This document shows positions 38,935 through 48,046 of a DNA stretch of 64,000 bases, piece by piece. Position numbers and translations under genes: made by a program. Below the pieces are notes generated by a model, which searched no databases, had not been told where the DNA came from, and saw only the letters and a program-made list of their open reading frames with translations. Position 1 is the stretch's first letter; the number at the start of each line of letters is the position of its first letter. Origin of the DNA: Gammaproteobacteria bacterium (GTDB lineage: Bacteria > Pseudomonadota > Gammaproteobacteria > Pseudomonadales > Pseudohongiellaceae). The DNA lies in the NCBI GenBank assembly GCA_030682575.1, contig JAUXNX010000001.1:62001-126000 (forward strand). The letters run 5' to 3'.

Positions 38935-41349
38935 ATGGCCTACTCCCTGATCGGCAAGGACTATACCCCGCCAGACATAGTCGCCAAACTTACCGGAGAC
39001 GCGAAATACGCCGAGGATTTCAAGGTCGACGGCATGGTGTTCTGCCGCCTGTTCACCAGCCCTATTCCCCATGCCCGCGTGATCAGTATCGATGCCTCGG
39101 AGGCTTTGAAATTGCCCGGCGTCGTAGGTGTCCTGACGGCCGATGATGTTCCCCGCCTGCCCGGTGTGGAACGGCAGATCCTCACCAACGAACCTGTGTA
39201 TGTCGGCGAACCGATCCTGGCCGTCGCCGCCGTTGACGAGCAGACGGCCGAAGACGCGATCGCACTGATCGTCATCAATTTCGAACGCCTGCCCTTTACT
39301 GTCGATCCCCTGACCAGCCTTCGTCCCGGTGGAGCCCATGCCCGCCTGGGTGGCAACGCCCCTGCCCCTCGCGTGGAGGGCAATCCAGACAGCTCTCCTG
39401 TCAAGGCTGTGCACTGGACGCGAGAGGAATTCGCTGCGCTGGACGCGGGACAACTGCCGCAAGGCGAAGCGTCGGTGGACTGGGTCTTCGGAGATGTCGA
39501 AAGTGGTTTCGCTCAGGCCGCCTATATTGTCGACGAGAGTTTCGTCACCGCCAGCAATGCCCACCACTCCATGGAACCTCGTTCGGCCATGTCCTACTGG
39601 GAAAACGGCAAGTGCTTCCTCTATGGTTCCAGCCAGAGTCAGAGCTTCCCCGTGCCGACCATCGCCTCCTACATCGGTATCCCACCGGATGATCTCGTCT
39701 TCATCGCCGAGTTCTGCGGTGGCGGTTTCGGGTCCAAAGGCAGCGGATATCCCTCAATGGTCATCCCGGCACACTTCGCGAAGAAGATCGGCAGACCAGT
39801 CATGATGCGCATCACCCGCGAAGAGGAATACTCCCTTGGTTCAGCCCGTCATGGCTTCCAGGGCCGCGCCAAAATGGGGTTTCGCGCCGACGGTCGACTG
39901 CTGGCTGTGGATCTCTACATCATTCAGGACAACGGCGGCAACGCAGGATTCTCCGACTGGACCTCCGCCGGTGAAGCCATGTCGCTGGTATACATGCCGG
40001 AGGCCATGCGCTTTCGCGGCATACCAGTATTCACCAACACGCCGACCAAGGGCGCGCAGCGCGGACCGGGACAGAATCAACTCGCCACCGCCATCGAACC
40101 ACTGCTGGACAAGGCGGCGCGTGAACTCGGCATCGACCCGCTCGCCATCCGCATCATCAATGCTCCCGGCAACGACGCCCTCTTTGGGGATTCGCAGGGT
40201 CCGGTGACCAGTGCCTATCTGGCCGAAGCCCTGCGCAAGGGCGCCGACACATTCGGTTGGGCAGAAAAATTCGCACAGAACGGCCAGCGCGTGGGCAATA
40301 GAATTCTCGGTGCCGGCGTCGGCCAGGCCTATCACTCCGCAGGCAGCAGTGGCTTTGATGGCCTCGTGCGCATCACGCCAGACGGGGTGCTGCACATCCA
40401 CACCGGTGTCGGTAATCTCGGCACCTACTCCTACTCCACCACCTCGCGCGTCGCTGCCGAGGTGCTGAAGTGCCGCTGGGAAAACTGCGTGGTCGAGCGC
40501 GGCGACAGCCGTCATCACCTGCCCTGGAACCTGGGTCAATTCGGCAGCAACACCTCGTTCACCATGACGCGCACCAACCATGTTGCTGCCATGGATGCGC
40601 TCGACAAGATGCTGCGCATCGCCGCCCTCGACCTGGGCGGTACGCCCGAGGAGTACGACATAGCTGACGAGCGCGTCTTCCTGCGCACGGACCCAACACG
40701 TTCTCTCAGCTACGCCGAGATTGCCCAGCGCGCCATCCTGCTGGGCGGGGAATTCAGCGGGCAGGTCGCGCCCGAAGGGATCAATGCCATGACGGCAGCT
40801 TCGGTAGCCGGTATAGCGGGTACGGGTCTCATTGGTGTGGCCCGTGACAATGTTCCGCGTCAGGGCACCGTCGCCGGACTCGCGGCCGGATTCGTACAGA
40901 TCGCGCTGGATCCGGAGACCGGCAAGTACGACATTCTCGATTACATGGGCGTCGCAGACTGCGGCACGATCCTGCATCCGCAGGGACTGGCCGCACAGAT
41001 GAAGAGCGCCGCCATCATGGGATTCGGACTGGCCGGTTTTGAACGCCACACCTACGACCCACAGAACGGACTGCCTGCCAACGTCTCTCTCCATCAGGCC
41101 AAGCCGCCCTCGTATATGGATGTTGGTGCTACGTACAACTGGGCCGCTGTGGAAATTGCCGATCCGCAGAACCCAGTTGGCGCCAAAGGGGTCGGGGAGC
41201 CCATTCAGGGATGTGCGGCAGCAGCCTTGGTATGTGCCATCTCCAATGCCATGGGCGGACATCTTTTCAATCGCGTGCCGGTGACGGCGGATATGATCAT
41301 CAATGTGGCGAAGGGGGATGTGTCGACAAACCTACGTACAAATACGTGA
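38935..41349 (+). CDS. Xanthine-dehydrogenase-family molybdopterin-binding subunit
   Basis: 804 residues from ATG 38935 (ACAGGAG before it). The N-terminal domain MAYSLIGKDYTPPDIVAKLTGDAKYAEDF leads to molybdopterin motifs FCGGGFGSKG, TKGAQRGPGQNQLATA and the catalytic-glutamate region GAKGVGEPIQG near the C-terminus. Members hydroxylate aldehydes or N-heterocycles with electrons passed to iron-sulphur and FAD partner subunits. No such partner gene adjoins it and there is no signal peptide, so it either uses subunits coded elsewhere or is a stranded subunit. Substrate unknown. Confidence 0.88.
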   Translation: MAYSLIGKDYTPPDIVAKLTGDAKYAEDFKVDGMVFCRLFTSPIPHARVISIDASEALKLPGVVGVLTADDVPRLPGVERQILTNEPVYVGEPILAVAAVDEQTAEDAIALIVINFERLPFTVDPLTSLRPGGAHARLGGNAPAPRVEGNPDSSPVKAVHWTREEFAALDAGQLPQGEASVDWVFGDVESGFAQAAYIVDESFVTASNAHHSMEPRSAMSYWENGKCFLYGSSQSQSFPVPTIASYIGIPPDDLVFIAEFCGGGFGSKGSGYPSMVIPAHFAKKIGRPVMMRITREEEYSLGSARHGFQGRAKMGFRADGRLLAVDLYIIQDNGGNAGFSDWTSAGEAMSLVYMPEAMRFRGIPVFTNTPTKGAQRGPGQNQLATAIEPLLDKAARELGIDPLAIRIINAPGNDALFGDSQGPVTSAYLAEALRKGADTFGWAEKFAQNGQRVGNRILGAGVGQAYHSAGSSGFDGLVRITPDGVLHIHTGVGNLGTYSYSTTSRVAAEVLKCRWENCVVERGDSRHHLPWNLGQFGSNTSFTMTRTNHVAAMDALDKMLRIAALDLGGTPEEYDIADERVFLRTDPTRSLSYAEIAQRAILLGGEFSGQVAPEGINAMTAASVAGIAGTGLIGVARDNVPRQGTVAGLAAGFVQIALDPETGKYDILDYMGVADCGTILHPQGLAAQMKSAAIMGFGLAGFERHTYDPQNGLPANVSLHQAKPPSYMDVGATYNWAAVEIADPQNPVGAKGVGEPIQGCAAAALVCAISNAMGGHLFNRVPVTADMIINVAKGDVSTNLRTNT

Positions 41350-41395
41350 GCCCCCTTTCACCAGAACGCCCGGATAATGTCCTGGCCAAGGCTGT

Positions 41396-41527
41396 ATGAA
41401 ATATTCGTCCGTAGATGATTTTCTGGTTTACGTCGCCGACTGCAATCCCGGACAGTCCGAGTTTCATCAGGCTGTCGCTGAAGAGATGGAAAGTCATTGG
41501 CCGTGTACCACCAAATTTCTCCCTTGA
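41396..41527 (+). pseudogene. 5' remnant of NADP-glutamate dehydrogenase (gdhA)
   Basis: 43 codons from ATG to TGA. The first 36 residues (MKYSSVDDFLVYVADCNPGQ, then SEFHQAVAEEMESHWP) match the N-terminus of bacterial GdhA, after which the frame diverges (CTTKFLP) and stops. A full enzyme is about 450 residues, so over 90 percent is missing. It lies between the molybdopterin subunit and a GntR-type regulator, at what looks like a deletion or insertion junction. Recognition rests on the N-terminal pattern only. Confidence 0.65.
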
Positions 41528-41557
41528 CATATCTGTTCCGACTGTCACACTACGGAT

Positions 41558-42037
41558 ATGACACCATTCAAGATAAAACTCGATCCCGGCAAAGCCATCT
41601 TCGACCAGGTTGTGTTCGCCGCCACCAAGGCCATCCTCGGCGGTGCGCTCAAGCCTGGTGAACCCTTCCCTTCTGTCCGCGTCATGGCGAAGGATCTCAA
41701 GATCCATCCCAACACCGCGCACAAGGTTGTGCAGCACCTCATTCAGGAACGCTGGCTCATTGCCAGTCCAGGGCGCGGCACTCTGGTAGCGACTCCTCCG
41801 AGAGCTCGCAGCGGCGATCGCAAGCGTCTGCTGAGCGATGAAGTCGAACAACTGGTTGTCGAAGCCCGTCGCGTAGGGGCCGGCCTCGATGAAGTGATCG
41901 AATCCGTGGAGTCCCACTGGAAGACCTTCGACACTCTCAAACCAGTCCCTGTGGGAGCGAGCCCTGCTCGCGATGAAACTCTCGAAATGCCTGCCAGGCC
42001 AGCCCCCAAAACCGGCTCCTCAGGAGGCCGAGAGTGA
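41558..42037 (+). CDS. GntR-family regulator, YtrA-like
   Basis: 159 residues. The winged helix-turn-helix (DQVVFAATKAILGGALKPGEPFPSVRVMAKDLKIHPNTAHKVVQHLIQERWL) is typical GntR/YtrA, which lack a large ligand domain and regulate the ABC transporter they sit with. The helical tail (LSDEVEQLVVEARRVGAGLDEVIESVESHW) fits dimerisation. The final about 25 codons contain a REP-like palindrome, so the C-terminus (PVGASPARDETLEMPARP) looks acquired. It overlaps the ATPase gene by 4 bases. Confidence 0.88.
   Translation: MTPFKIKLDPGKAIFDQVVFAATKAILGGALKPGEPFPSVRVMAKDLKIHPNTAHKVVQHLIQERWLIASPGRGTLVATPPRARSGDRKRLLSDEVEQLVVEARRVGAGLDEVIESVESHWKTFDTLKPVPVGASPARDETLEMPARPAPKTGSSGGRE
41948..41977. repeat. 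REP-like palindrome inside the GntR gene
   Basis: The stretch CCTGTGGGAGCGAGCCCTGC continues as TCGCGATGAA. GCGAGC and GCTCGC form a stem around CCT, and the GTGGGAGC...CGCGATG frame matches the REP consensus familiar from Pseudomonas intergenic DNA. It lies within coding sequence and is translated as part of the GntR tail. Confidence 0.7.
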
Positions 42038-42942
42038 TCATCGAAACCAACAACCTCTGCAAACGCTACGGCCGCGTAGAAGTGATCCGCAACCTGAATC
42101 TGCAGGTTCCGGAAGGTTCAGCTTTCGCCATGGTAGGCACCAATGGCGCCGGCAAGACCACCACCATGCGCACTCTGGTCAACATCATCCAACCTGACGT
42201 CGGCACCGCCACCGTGCTCGGCAAGAACAGTCGTTCCCTTACGCCGCATGATTTCACGCAGATCGGCTATGTATCGGAGAATCAGGTCCTCCCGGAACGA
42301 CTGACCGTCGGTCAGTACTTCGACTACCTGCGAGCCCTGTATTCCAACTGGGACCGCGCGCTGGAAAAATCCCTGCGCAGCAGAATGGATCTGCCGCCTG
42401 ATCGCGGCCTTGCCAAACTGTCCCACGGCATGCGCATGAAAACTGTGTTGGTGGCAGGTCTCGCATTTCGCCCGAAGCTGCTGATTCTGGATGAACCTCT
42501 GAGTGGAATGGATACACTGACCCGCGACGAAGTCGTGGAAGGATTACTGGATCAGGCCGATGAAACCACCATCCTGATTTCCTCTCACGAGCTGGCGGAG
42601 ATCGAAAATTTCACTACTCACATTGCCTTCATGGACGGCGGCATTCTCTACTTTCAGGAATCCATCGAATCACTGCGCTCCCGCTTTCGCGAAGTTCAGG
42701 TCACGCTTGCGGCGCGCAAGGATCTTCCGGCTCACATTCCCGAGAGTTGGTTGTTGCCGGAAATCAGTGGCCATTCCCTGCAATTCATCGAATCTGATTT
42801 TCAAACCCGTGAACTGTTGCACCAAAAACTCAGCGAACATTTCGGCGCCGTGCAGTTCGATGCGGAAGCCATGAGCCTTCGGGAGATCAGCAAGGTGCTG
42901 ATCAAGAAATCGCGCAGCATCAAGGTGGACGCGGCGGCATGA
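42034..42942 (+). CDS. ABC transporter ATP-binding protein
   Basis: 302 residues. Walker A VGTNGAGKTTTMRTL, signature LSHGMRMKTVLVAGLA (a variant LSxG), Walker B LLILDEPLSGMD, and H-loop ISSHELAEIE. The C-terminal about 80 residues are a regulatory extension as in export-type (ABC-2) ATPases. GTG start overlapping the regulator's stop (GTGA). With the following permease it forms a YtrA-type operon whose substrate cannot be told from sequence. Confidence 0.93.
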   Translation: MIIETNNLCKRYGRVEVIRNLNLQVPEGSAFAMVGTNGAGKTTTMRTLVNIIQPDVGTATVLGKNSRSLTPHDFTQIGYVSENQVLPERLTVGQYFDYLRALYSNWDRALEKSLRSRMDLPPDRGLAKLSHGMRMKTVLVAGLAFRPKLLILDEPLSGMDTLTRDEVVEGLLDQADETTILISSHELAEIENFTTHIAFMDGGILYFQESIESLRSRFREVQVTLAARKDLPAHIPESWLLPEISGHSLQFIESDFQTRELLHQKLSEHFGAVQFDAEAMSLREISKVLIKKSRSIKVDAAA

Positions 42943-45542
42943 AAGCAAACCTCAAGGTCATAGTGGCAATCGTCAGGAAGGACGTGCTCGGCCTGCTGCC
43001 CCTGGTGATCCTCGCCAGCGCGGTGTTTCTCCTGCAGCCACTCATCGCCAATCTGAACGCGATGGAGATTGGCGGCGACAGCGAGTTCTGGGCGTTGCTG
43101 CAAACCAATTTCTACTATCTCGGATATTTTCTCGGCGCATTGCTGATGATTTCGGTCGTGCAATTTGACCCCGCTTCCAGCCTGACCCACGACTGGCTGA
43201 CGCGACCCGTTTCCCGACTCGACTGGTTGCTTGCCAAGCTGCTGTTTCTGGTTGTGACGGTCTGCCTGCCGGTTATTCTGGCACGCTTCCTGATCAATCT
43301 GGGCAATGGCTACGGATTCGGACTGTCGCTGAGCTACGCAATGGCGGTGGAGAAGTTGCCAGGCATTCTGCCCGTACCACTGCTCTTTGCTGTTGCCATG
43401 CTGACGCCGACCCTGCGCAAAACCATCTTCCTGCTGATCATGGTCTTCATGGTTTTTCTGATTCCCGCGTGGAGCGTGACCCGCCCACTGTTGCAAATGA
43501 TCGGCATCGACCTTGGCACCGAGTCTGGCGGCCTGATGTGGATCGTCGGCCTCCCCATCACCATCACCGGACTGATCGGGTCTGGTGTCATCTATTGGCT
43601 GTTGTATTGCCGTCGCGAGCAAACTCGAGCCACTTTGACATTCTGGATCTGTGTGACTATCGGGTTCTTTTCCATCTATACCCCCACATGGTTGTACAAT
43701 TGGGATCGCGCCATCGCGATTCACAAGACAATGACGAACGGCGAGGATGAGTCGCTTGAGAATTCAGTCATCCTGCAGCCAGTGCAGGCCTGCTTTCCTG
43801 CAACTGTGGTTGGCAATGGCCAGGAAAATTCGCTCATGGTCCAGGCGGCATGGCAGGACCAGAATCTCATCGAAGCGGGTCCCGGAGCAGTGACGTTTGC
43901 CACCACGATCAGGTCCCGGGAGATGCTGTCGGAATGGTTCACGCCCGCCAATGGTAAACAGGAGATGAACGTGAATTGGCGCGTCAACCGCATCAGGGCG
44001 CGTGGCTGGTTCACTGCCGATTCGCTGAGTGAGGACGTGCCGTTGATTCGCTCTTACACTTCCGTTAATCGCTTCGCACCTGTCTCTGCGGTGGAAACCG
44101 ACTACTGGCTTGCCAGTGGTGATGTGGTTCAGCAGCTCGCCGCCGATCCTGCCGCGCGACTTGTTCTTGAGTACGATCTGGCACTGTTGTCACCCACGCC
44201 TTTCGAATTACAGACTGACGGGATTCGCAGGACGTTTCCGGGGCTGGGAAGCTGCAAGGCCGAGGTCAATCAGAATGCCAATACCATCGAAGTGGATTGC
44301 GTCAAACGGGGACCGCAGCCGGAATTGATCTCCGCAGAACTGATCGGCCTGGAAAGCAGTCGCTTCGACAGCACAAGTCAGCCGAGCCTGACCGCCGACT
44401 GGGTGGAAGCCCTCGGACGCAGACACTATGAGTTGACGCTGACCTCACCGAACCTGGTGGACAACTCCTCGATCCTGCTCACCGCCTGGAACGTGGAAAG
44501 AATTCTGGACAAGCAACTGGAGTTCGAAGGAATGTGGGGAGAGTCCGCAGCGATATGCCCTCCTCCAACCGACGAGCAGTACGTCGATGTCGAAAGTTCG
44601 AACTGGAGCGACAAGTCCCCTCATGAAGTGAGTTCCATTGCGGTTGAACGCGGGGTGCGCGTCGAGGTGCTGGACTGGCGAACGGGAGCGCACCCGGACG
44701 CGCCAACGTTGTTCCTGTTGCCGGGACTTGGCGCAACGGTGCATTCATACGACGAACTCGCCATCAAGCTGGCTGAAAAATACAATGTGGTCGGCATGAC
44801 CCGACGCGGCACGGGCGCCTCCAGCAAACCGGATCGTGGTTATGAGATCGAACGCCTGGCACAGGATGTTCTGCAGGTACTCGACACTCTGGAGATCGAA
44901 TCCCCCATTCTGGTCGGCCATTCGATTGCGGGCGAGGAACTGAGTTACCTCGGCGCGTATTTTCCCGAGCGCTTCAGGGGCCTGGTGTACCTCGATGCCG
45001 CCTATGATCGCGTAAGCAATGTCACCAACAAGAGATATCGGGCACTGAATTCCCAACTACCACCGGAGCCACCAATTCGCCCTTCCGAGACGACATCATA
45101 CGAGGCACTGACCCAGTACGCCCATCGCCTGGGCCGGCCACGCCATATCCCGGAAGGAGAAATCCTCGCCAGCTACGATCTGAGCACGGGACTTATCAAA
45201 CACGACTCGCTTTATCTGGATGCGATCATGATGGGACTGCGCGCGCCTGAATACAGCAGGATCACAATCCCGGCACTCGGCATTTATGCAGTGCCGGGCT
45301 CGCCTGCCGCACTGATGGAACCGTGGTACGCCAAGGACGACGCGATCATTCAAGACACTGTTGCAGAACTGTTCGAGTTGGACAGACAGCACAAGGCTGA
45401 ACAGATGGCACGCTTCGATTCCGAGATTCCTGATTCGGAAGTGCTGGCGATTGAGGATGGGAACCACTGGATTTTCCTCTCGCATGAACGGGAGGTGCTG
45501 GAGGCGATTGACAGGTTTGTGGGGGAGTCTGCCGGACTGTGA
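42939..45542 (+). CDS. ABC permease fused to an alpha/beta hydrolase
   Basis: 867 residues. Residues about 1-260 contain roughly six membrane helices typical of ABC-2 permeases (e.g. LLPLVILASAVFLLQPLIANL, FLLIMVFMVFLIPAWSV, LPITITGLIGSGVIYWLLYC). Residues about 260-570 are a soluble domain of unknown fold. Residues about 574-867 form an alpha/beta hydrolase: oxyanion region FLLPGLGATVHSYDEL, nucleophile elbow VGHSIAGEE (Ser662) and catalytic His843 in DGNHWIFLSHE. The ATG overlaps the ATPase gene by 4 bases. The reading frame is continuous over the joint. An anchored esterase fed by the transporter is one hypothesis. Confidence 0.85.
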   Translation: MKANLKVIVAIVRKDVLGLLPLVILASAVFLLQPLIANLNAMEIGGDSEFWALLQTNFYYLGYFLGALLMISVVQFDPASSLTHDWLTRPVSRLDWLLAKLLFLVVTVCLPVILARFLINLGNGYGFGLSLSYAMAVEKLPGILPVPLLFAVAMLTPTLRKTIFLLIMVFMVFLIPAWSVTRPLLQMIGIDLGTESGGLMWIVGLPITITGLIGSGVIYWLLYCRREQTRATLTFWICVTIGFFSIYTPTWLYNWDRAIAIHKTMTNGEDESLENSVILQPVQACFPATVVGNGQENSLMVQAAWQDQNLIEAGPGAVTFATTIRSREMLSEWFTPANGKQEMNVNWRVNRIRARGWFTADSLSEDVPLIRSYTSVNRFAPVSAVETDYWLASGDVVQQLAADPAARLVLEYDLALLSPTPFELQTDGIRRTFPGLGSCKAEVNQNANTIEVDCVKRGPQPELISAELIGLESSRFDSTSQPSLTADWVEALGRRHYELTLTSPNLVDNSSILLTAWNVERILDKQLEFEGMWGESAAICPPPTDEQYVDVESSNWSDKSPHEVSSIAVERGVRVEVLDWRTGAHPDAPTLFLLPGLGATVHSYDELAIKLAEKYNVVGMTRRGTGASSKPDRGYEIERLAQDVLQVLDTLEIESPILVGHSIAGEELSYLGAYFPERFRGLVYLDAAYDRVSNVTNKRYRALNSQLPPEPPIRPSETTSYEALTQYAHRLGRPRHIPEGEILASYDLSTGLIKHDSLYLDAIMMGLRAPEYSRITIPALGIYAVPGSPAALMEPWYAKDDAIIQDTVAELFELDRQHKAEQMARFDSEIPDSEVLAIEDGNHWIFLSHEREVLEAIDRFVGESAGL

Positions 45543-45543
45543 A

Positions 45544-45840
45544 AAAAAAATCAGTCGCGATGATCTGCCGGATCACCGCCCCGAAGGGTGGGCGCCACTG
45601 CATGCATGGCGAGTGCTGGGCCAACTGCGCAGTGAAACCGCTATTGCGCCGTTCATCGCTCACTTCGACAGACTCTGCCACAACGATGCTGCTCTCAGCG
45701 AACTCTCAATCGCCATCGGCTTGATCGGCCCTGCGGCCATTCCCGCACTCGCGCAGCATATGCTCGAATCGGACTCCGGCGAATTCAGCCGCGTCCTGGC
45801 ACTGGATTCGTTGTATGAAGTTGCACACCAGCACCCGAAC
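45544..45840 (+). pseudogene. Fragment of a HEAT-repeat protein gene
   Basis: About 99 codons with no proper start. The frame reads DDLPDHRPEGWAPLHAWRVL, SETAIAPFIAHFDRLC, IGLIGPAAIPALAQHMLE and [18 protein letters not shown], helical repeats of HEAT type. It begins immediately after the permease-hydrolase stop and loses sense near 45840 where the UPF0149 frame begins. Both ends look truncated. It is best read as a remnant rather than a gene. Confidence 0.5.
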
Positions 45841-45845
45841 ACCCA

Positions 45846-46379
45846 GTGTCGATCATGCCCTCTACCTGGCTACCCGCGTTGTGGGGCGGCGAGGACTACA
45901 TGCCGCAGTGGAAAAGCGAGTCTGAACTTATGGAGTTCACGGACGCGATGTATCACCACTACAACTACGTCATGGGCGACTTCCACAGCAACGACTACGA
46001 GCCGCTGTTCCTGCACAGCACCCTGGTGGTCACTGACGTCATGGTAGTAGACCACTGGTGCGAAGGATTTCTACGCGGCCTGGAATTGTGGGATGCACTT
46101 CAGCCTGAGGACAACCTGCAGCTCGAACACTGGATCGAACCCATTCGCTTCTTTGGCTCAGAAGTCGGAGATGCCCTGCGGATGGAAATGACGGAGGAAG
46201 AAATCATCGAGATGCAGCAACGCATTCAACCCAACGTGGTCCGCATTCGTCAGCACTTCTTCAAACCGGTGAAACGTGCCAGCACGACCGTGGTGAACAC
46301 ATCACCCAAGGTGGGGCGCAATGACCCGTGCTCCTGCGGCAGTGGGAAGAAGTACAAGAAGTGTTGTGGGTTGCATTGA
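45846..46379 (+). CDS. UPF0149/YecA-like SEC-C protein, N-terminally truncated
   Basis: 177 residues from GTG 45846 (or ATG 45855). [19 protein letters not shown] corresponds to the middle of the UPF0149 domain, normally preceded by about 70 residues that are missing here. In the same frame a TGA lies at 45816. The C-terminus [19 protein letters not shown] is a complete zinc-binding SEC-C motif. Whether it is expressed is unclear; it could be a decayed fusion with the preceding HEAT fragment. Confidence 0.6.
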   Translation: MSIMPSTWLPALWGGEDYMPQWKSESELMEFTDAMYHHYNYVMGDFHSNDYEPLFLHSTLVVTDVMVVDHWCEGFLRGLELWDALQPEDNLQLEHWIEPIRFFGSEVGDALRMEMTEEEIIEMQQRIQPNVVRIRQHFFKPVKRASTTVVNTSPKVGRNDPCSCGSGKKYKKCCGLH

Positions 46380-46402
46380 CGTTGTAATAATCAGAAACCA
46401 TT

Positions 46403-47812
46403 TCATGAGAATCGGCCAGCGCTGCCAGCTCCACTGCCACATCTTCCCTTTTCGCTCAGATCCATCATCGCCCCTACCACCAGGCTGTAATCCATCCGCT
46501 CTCCCTGCCAAAGAGTGACTGCGGTATCTGCATCAATCCCCAATGCAATGCCATTGTGCTCACGCTCAATCGACAGCTCTTCCTCCACCGGATCGCTCAC
46601 ATCCGGAAACTGCTGCGGCAACGCGCGCGGGATTGCCTCCCCCTCTGGTGATCGGACTTCAAAGTGTCCCTGCATATTCTTCACGATCCCGTACTGTTCC
46701 TGATGCAGCAGCGTGTGGTGGTGCCGGCAGAGCAACACCAGGTTGTCGAGGCTGGTCCTGCCGCCGTCGCACCAGTGCCGCACGTGGTGCGCATCAACGA
46801 AACGTGATTCGCAGCAGCCCGGAAAAATGCATCCCTCGTCCCGCGCCATCAGCGCTCTGCGCAACGCGGGCGAAATCGTGCGCGTGCGCCGCCCCACATC
46901 CAGAACGTTTCCGCGGAAATCCTGCAGCATGGATTGCACGGTCGAATCGCACGACATCCGCCGCGCAGTGAGCGCAGAAATGTGAACGCGGGAGCCCGCG
47001 CACTCGATGGAGCATCCGGGATCGGAGTGTTGCGGGATCTGCGCAACATCTTCCCGCGATTCCGACCGCTCAACATGCACGATCACCTGTGCCTTCTCTG
47101 CACAGACCAATGGTTGAAGCCCATCCTCCCGCACCGACCGGGTCGCCTGCTCCGCCATGGCAACCAGCGCATCGGCGCGTTTCTGCGGAAATGTCTTTTG
47201 CGACAGATTTTGGCTCGGCGGCGGATTCATCGCCGCAACAAACGCGTTCAGCACGTTGACGAAAGTGGCGCCCTCCTCCGCCACCAGTCTTGCCCGAATC
47301 ACCAACATGCCATCGTCATCGAAGTGATAGCTGAGCTCGCGCCTCTCATAACTGTTTCTATCCTGCTGCACATCGCTGAGTCGCGACGCGCGGCGATACT
47401 TTCGCACGAGCTGCTCGACATGCTGAGCGGTACTGTAGCGAGCTACCTGCAACAACAGCGTTTCGTTCTGCGGCGTGGCGGAACGGGTCATGGCTCGCAC
47501 TTTGGAATAACTCAGCGCGCCGCTGCGAAACGCGGCGTCGATCTGCGGAAGCGATGCCAATGCTCTGGCCACCCTCACCTTCTCGCGCGCAGCACCCAGA
47601 TCAATTCCGCAGTAGTAATTGAGCCAGTGGGCGGGAGATTTCAGCCCGGCACCTGCCCAAGCTTCGCGTTCGACGAGTGCCGCCAGGAGTTTGAGAAAGC
47701 GATACTGAGCCGCATTGATATGGCCAGCGAGGCGCGTGAGTTCGTTGCCAAGAGCATCGTTGTCGGCGGGGATAAACGCATGGGAAAGGGTGTTGTCTGG
47801 GAGAGTGGACAT
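46403..47812 (-). CDS. DUF222-HNH endonuclease
   Basis: About 469 residues from the ATG at 47812, preceded by AGGAG. A GTG at 47845 would add 11. The N-terminal DUF222 (13E12-type) helical domain (ELTRLAGHINAAQYRFLKLLAALVER... HWLNYYCGIDLGAAREKVRVARAL) is joined to a C-terminal HNH nuclease (DAHHVRHWCDGGRTSLDNLVLLCRHHHTLLHQE). Zinc cysteines are in EGCIFPGCCESRF. A perfect LexA box sits 37 bases upstream of the start, so SOS induction is likely. Family functions are largely untested. Confidence 0.92.
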   Translation of the reverse strand: MSTLPDNTLSHAFIPADNDALGNELTRLAGHINAAQYRFLKLLAALVEREAWAGAGLKSPAHWLNYYCGIDLGAAREKVRVARALASLPQIDAAFRSGALSYSKVRAMTRSATPQNETLLLQVARYSTAQHVEQLVRKYRRASRLSDVQQDRNSYERRELSYHFDDDGMLVIRARLVAEEGATFVNVLNAFVAAMNPPPSQNLSQKTFPQKRADALVAMAEQATRSVREDGLQPLVCAEKAQVIVHVERSESREDVAQIPQHSDPGCSIECAGSRVHISALTARRMSCDSTVQSMLQDFRGNVLDVGRRTRTISPALRRALMARDEGCIFPGCCESRFVDAHHVRHWCDGGRTSLDNLVLLCRHHHTLLHQEQYGIVKNMQGHFEVRSPEGEAIPRALPQQFPDVSDPVEEELSIEREHNGIALGIDADTAVTLWQGERMDYSLVVGAMMDLSEKGRCGSGAGSAGRFS

Positions 47813-47848
47813 GGAGTTCTCCTGTGTGGGAAAGCTGGTATTCACAAT

Positions 47849-47868
47849 TACTGTATATGAATACAGTA
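47849..47868 (-). promoter_or_regulatory. LexA (SOS) box
   Basis: TACTGTATATGAATACAGTA: CTGT-N8-ACAG with the flanking TA/TA of the enterobacterial and Pseudomonas consensus. It lies 37-56 bases before the DUF222-HNH start codon. A TATACT -10-like hexamer overlaps its upstream edge on the minus strand (47870-47865), where bound LexA would block RNA polymerase. Confidence 0.85.
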
Positions 47869-48046
47869 TAGACCCATCTCTCTGATATCGCTAGTAAATC
47901 GGGCTATTTTCCTGCAGATTTCCGGGCCCGCTCAAGCATTCGCTTGAACACGACATAAGGGTCAAGTCTGCTTCCGGTTGCCCTCAGCGTATGCTCGTCA
48001 TTGACCCACGCGAACACAATTGTTCTGGCCCGGGTGTCTTACCCTG

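Noticed and set aside
39841-41262. 473-codon minus-strand open frame
   Set aside because: Antisense to the molybdopterin subunit gene; it arises from GC-rich codon use and shows no protein motif.
47958-47985. Another GGGTCA-type repeat element (AAGGGTCAAGTCTGCTTCC)
   Set aside because: It resembles the GGGGTCAG elements around acnB only weakly and has no matching inverted arm nearby.
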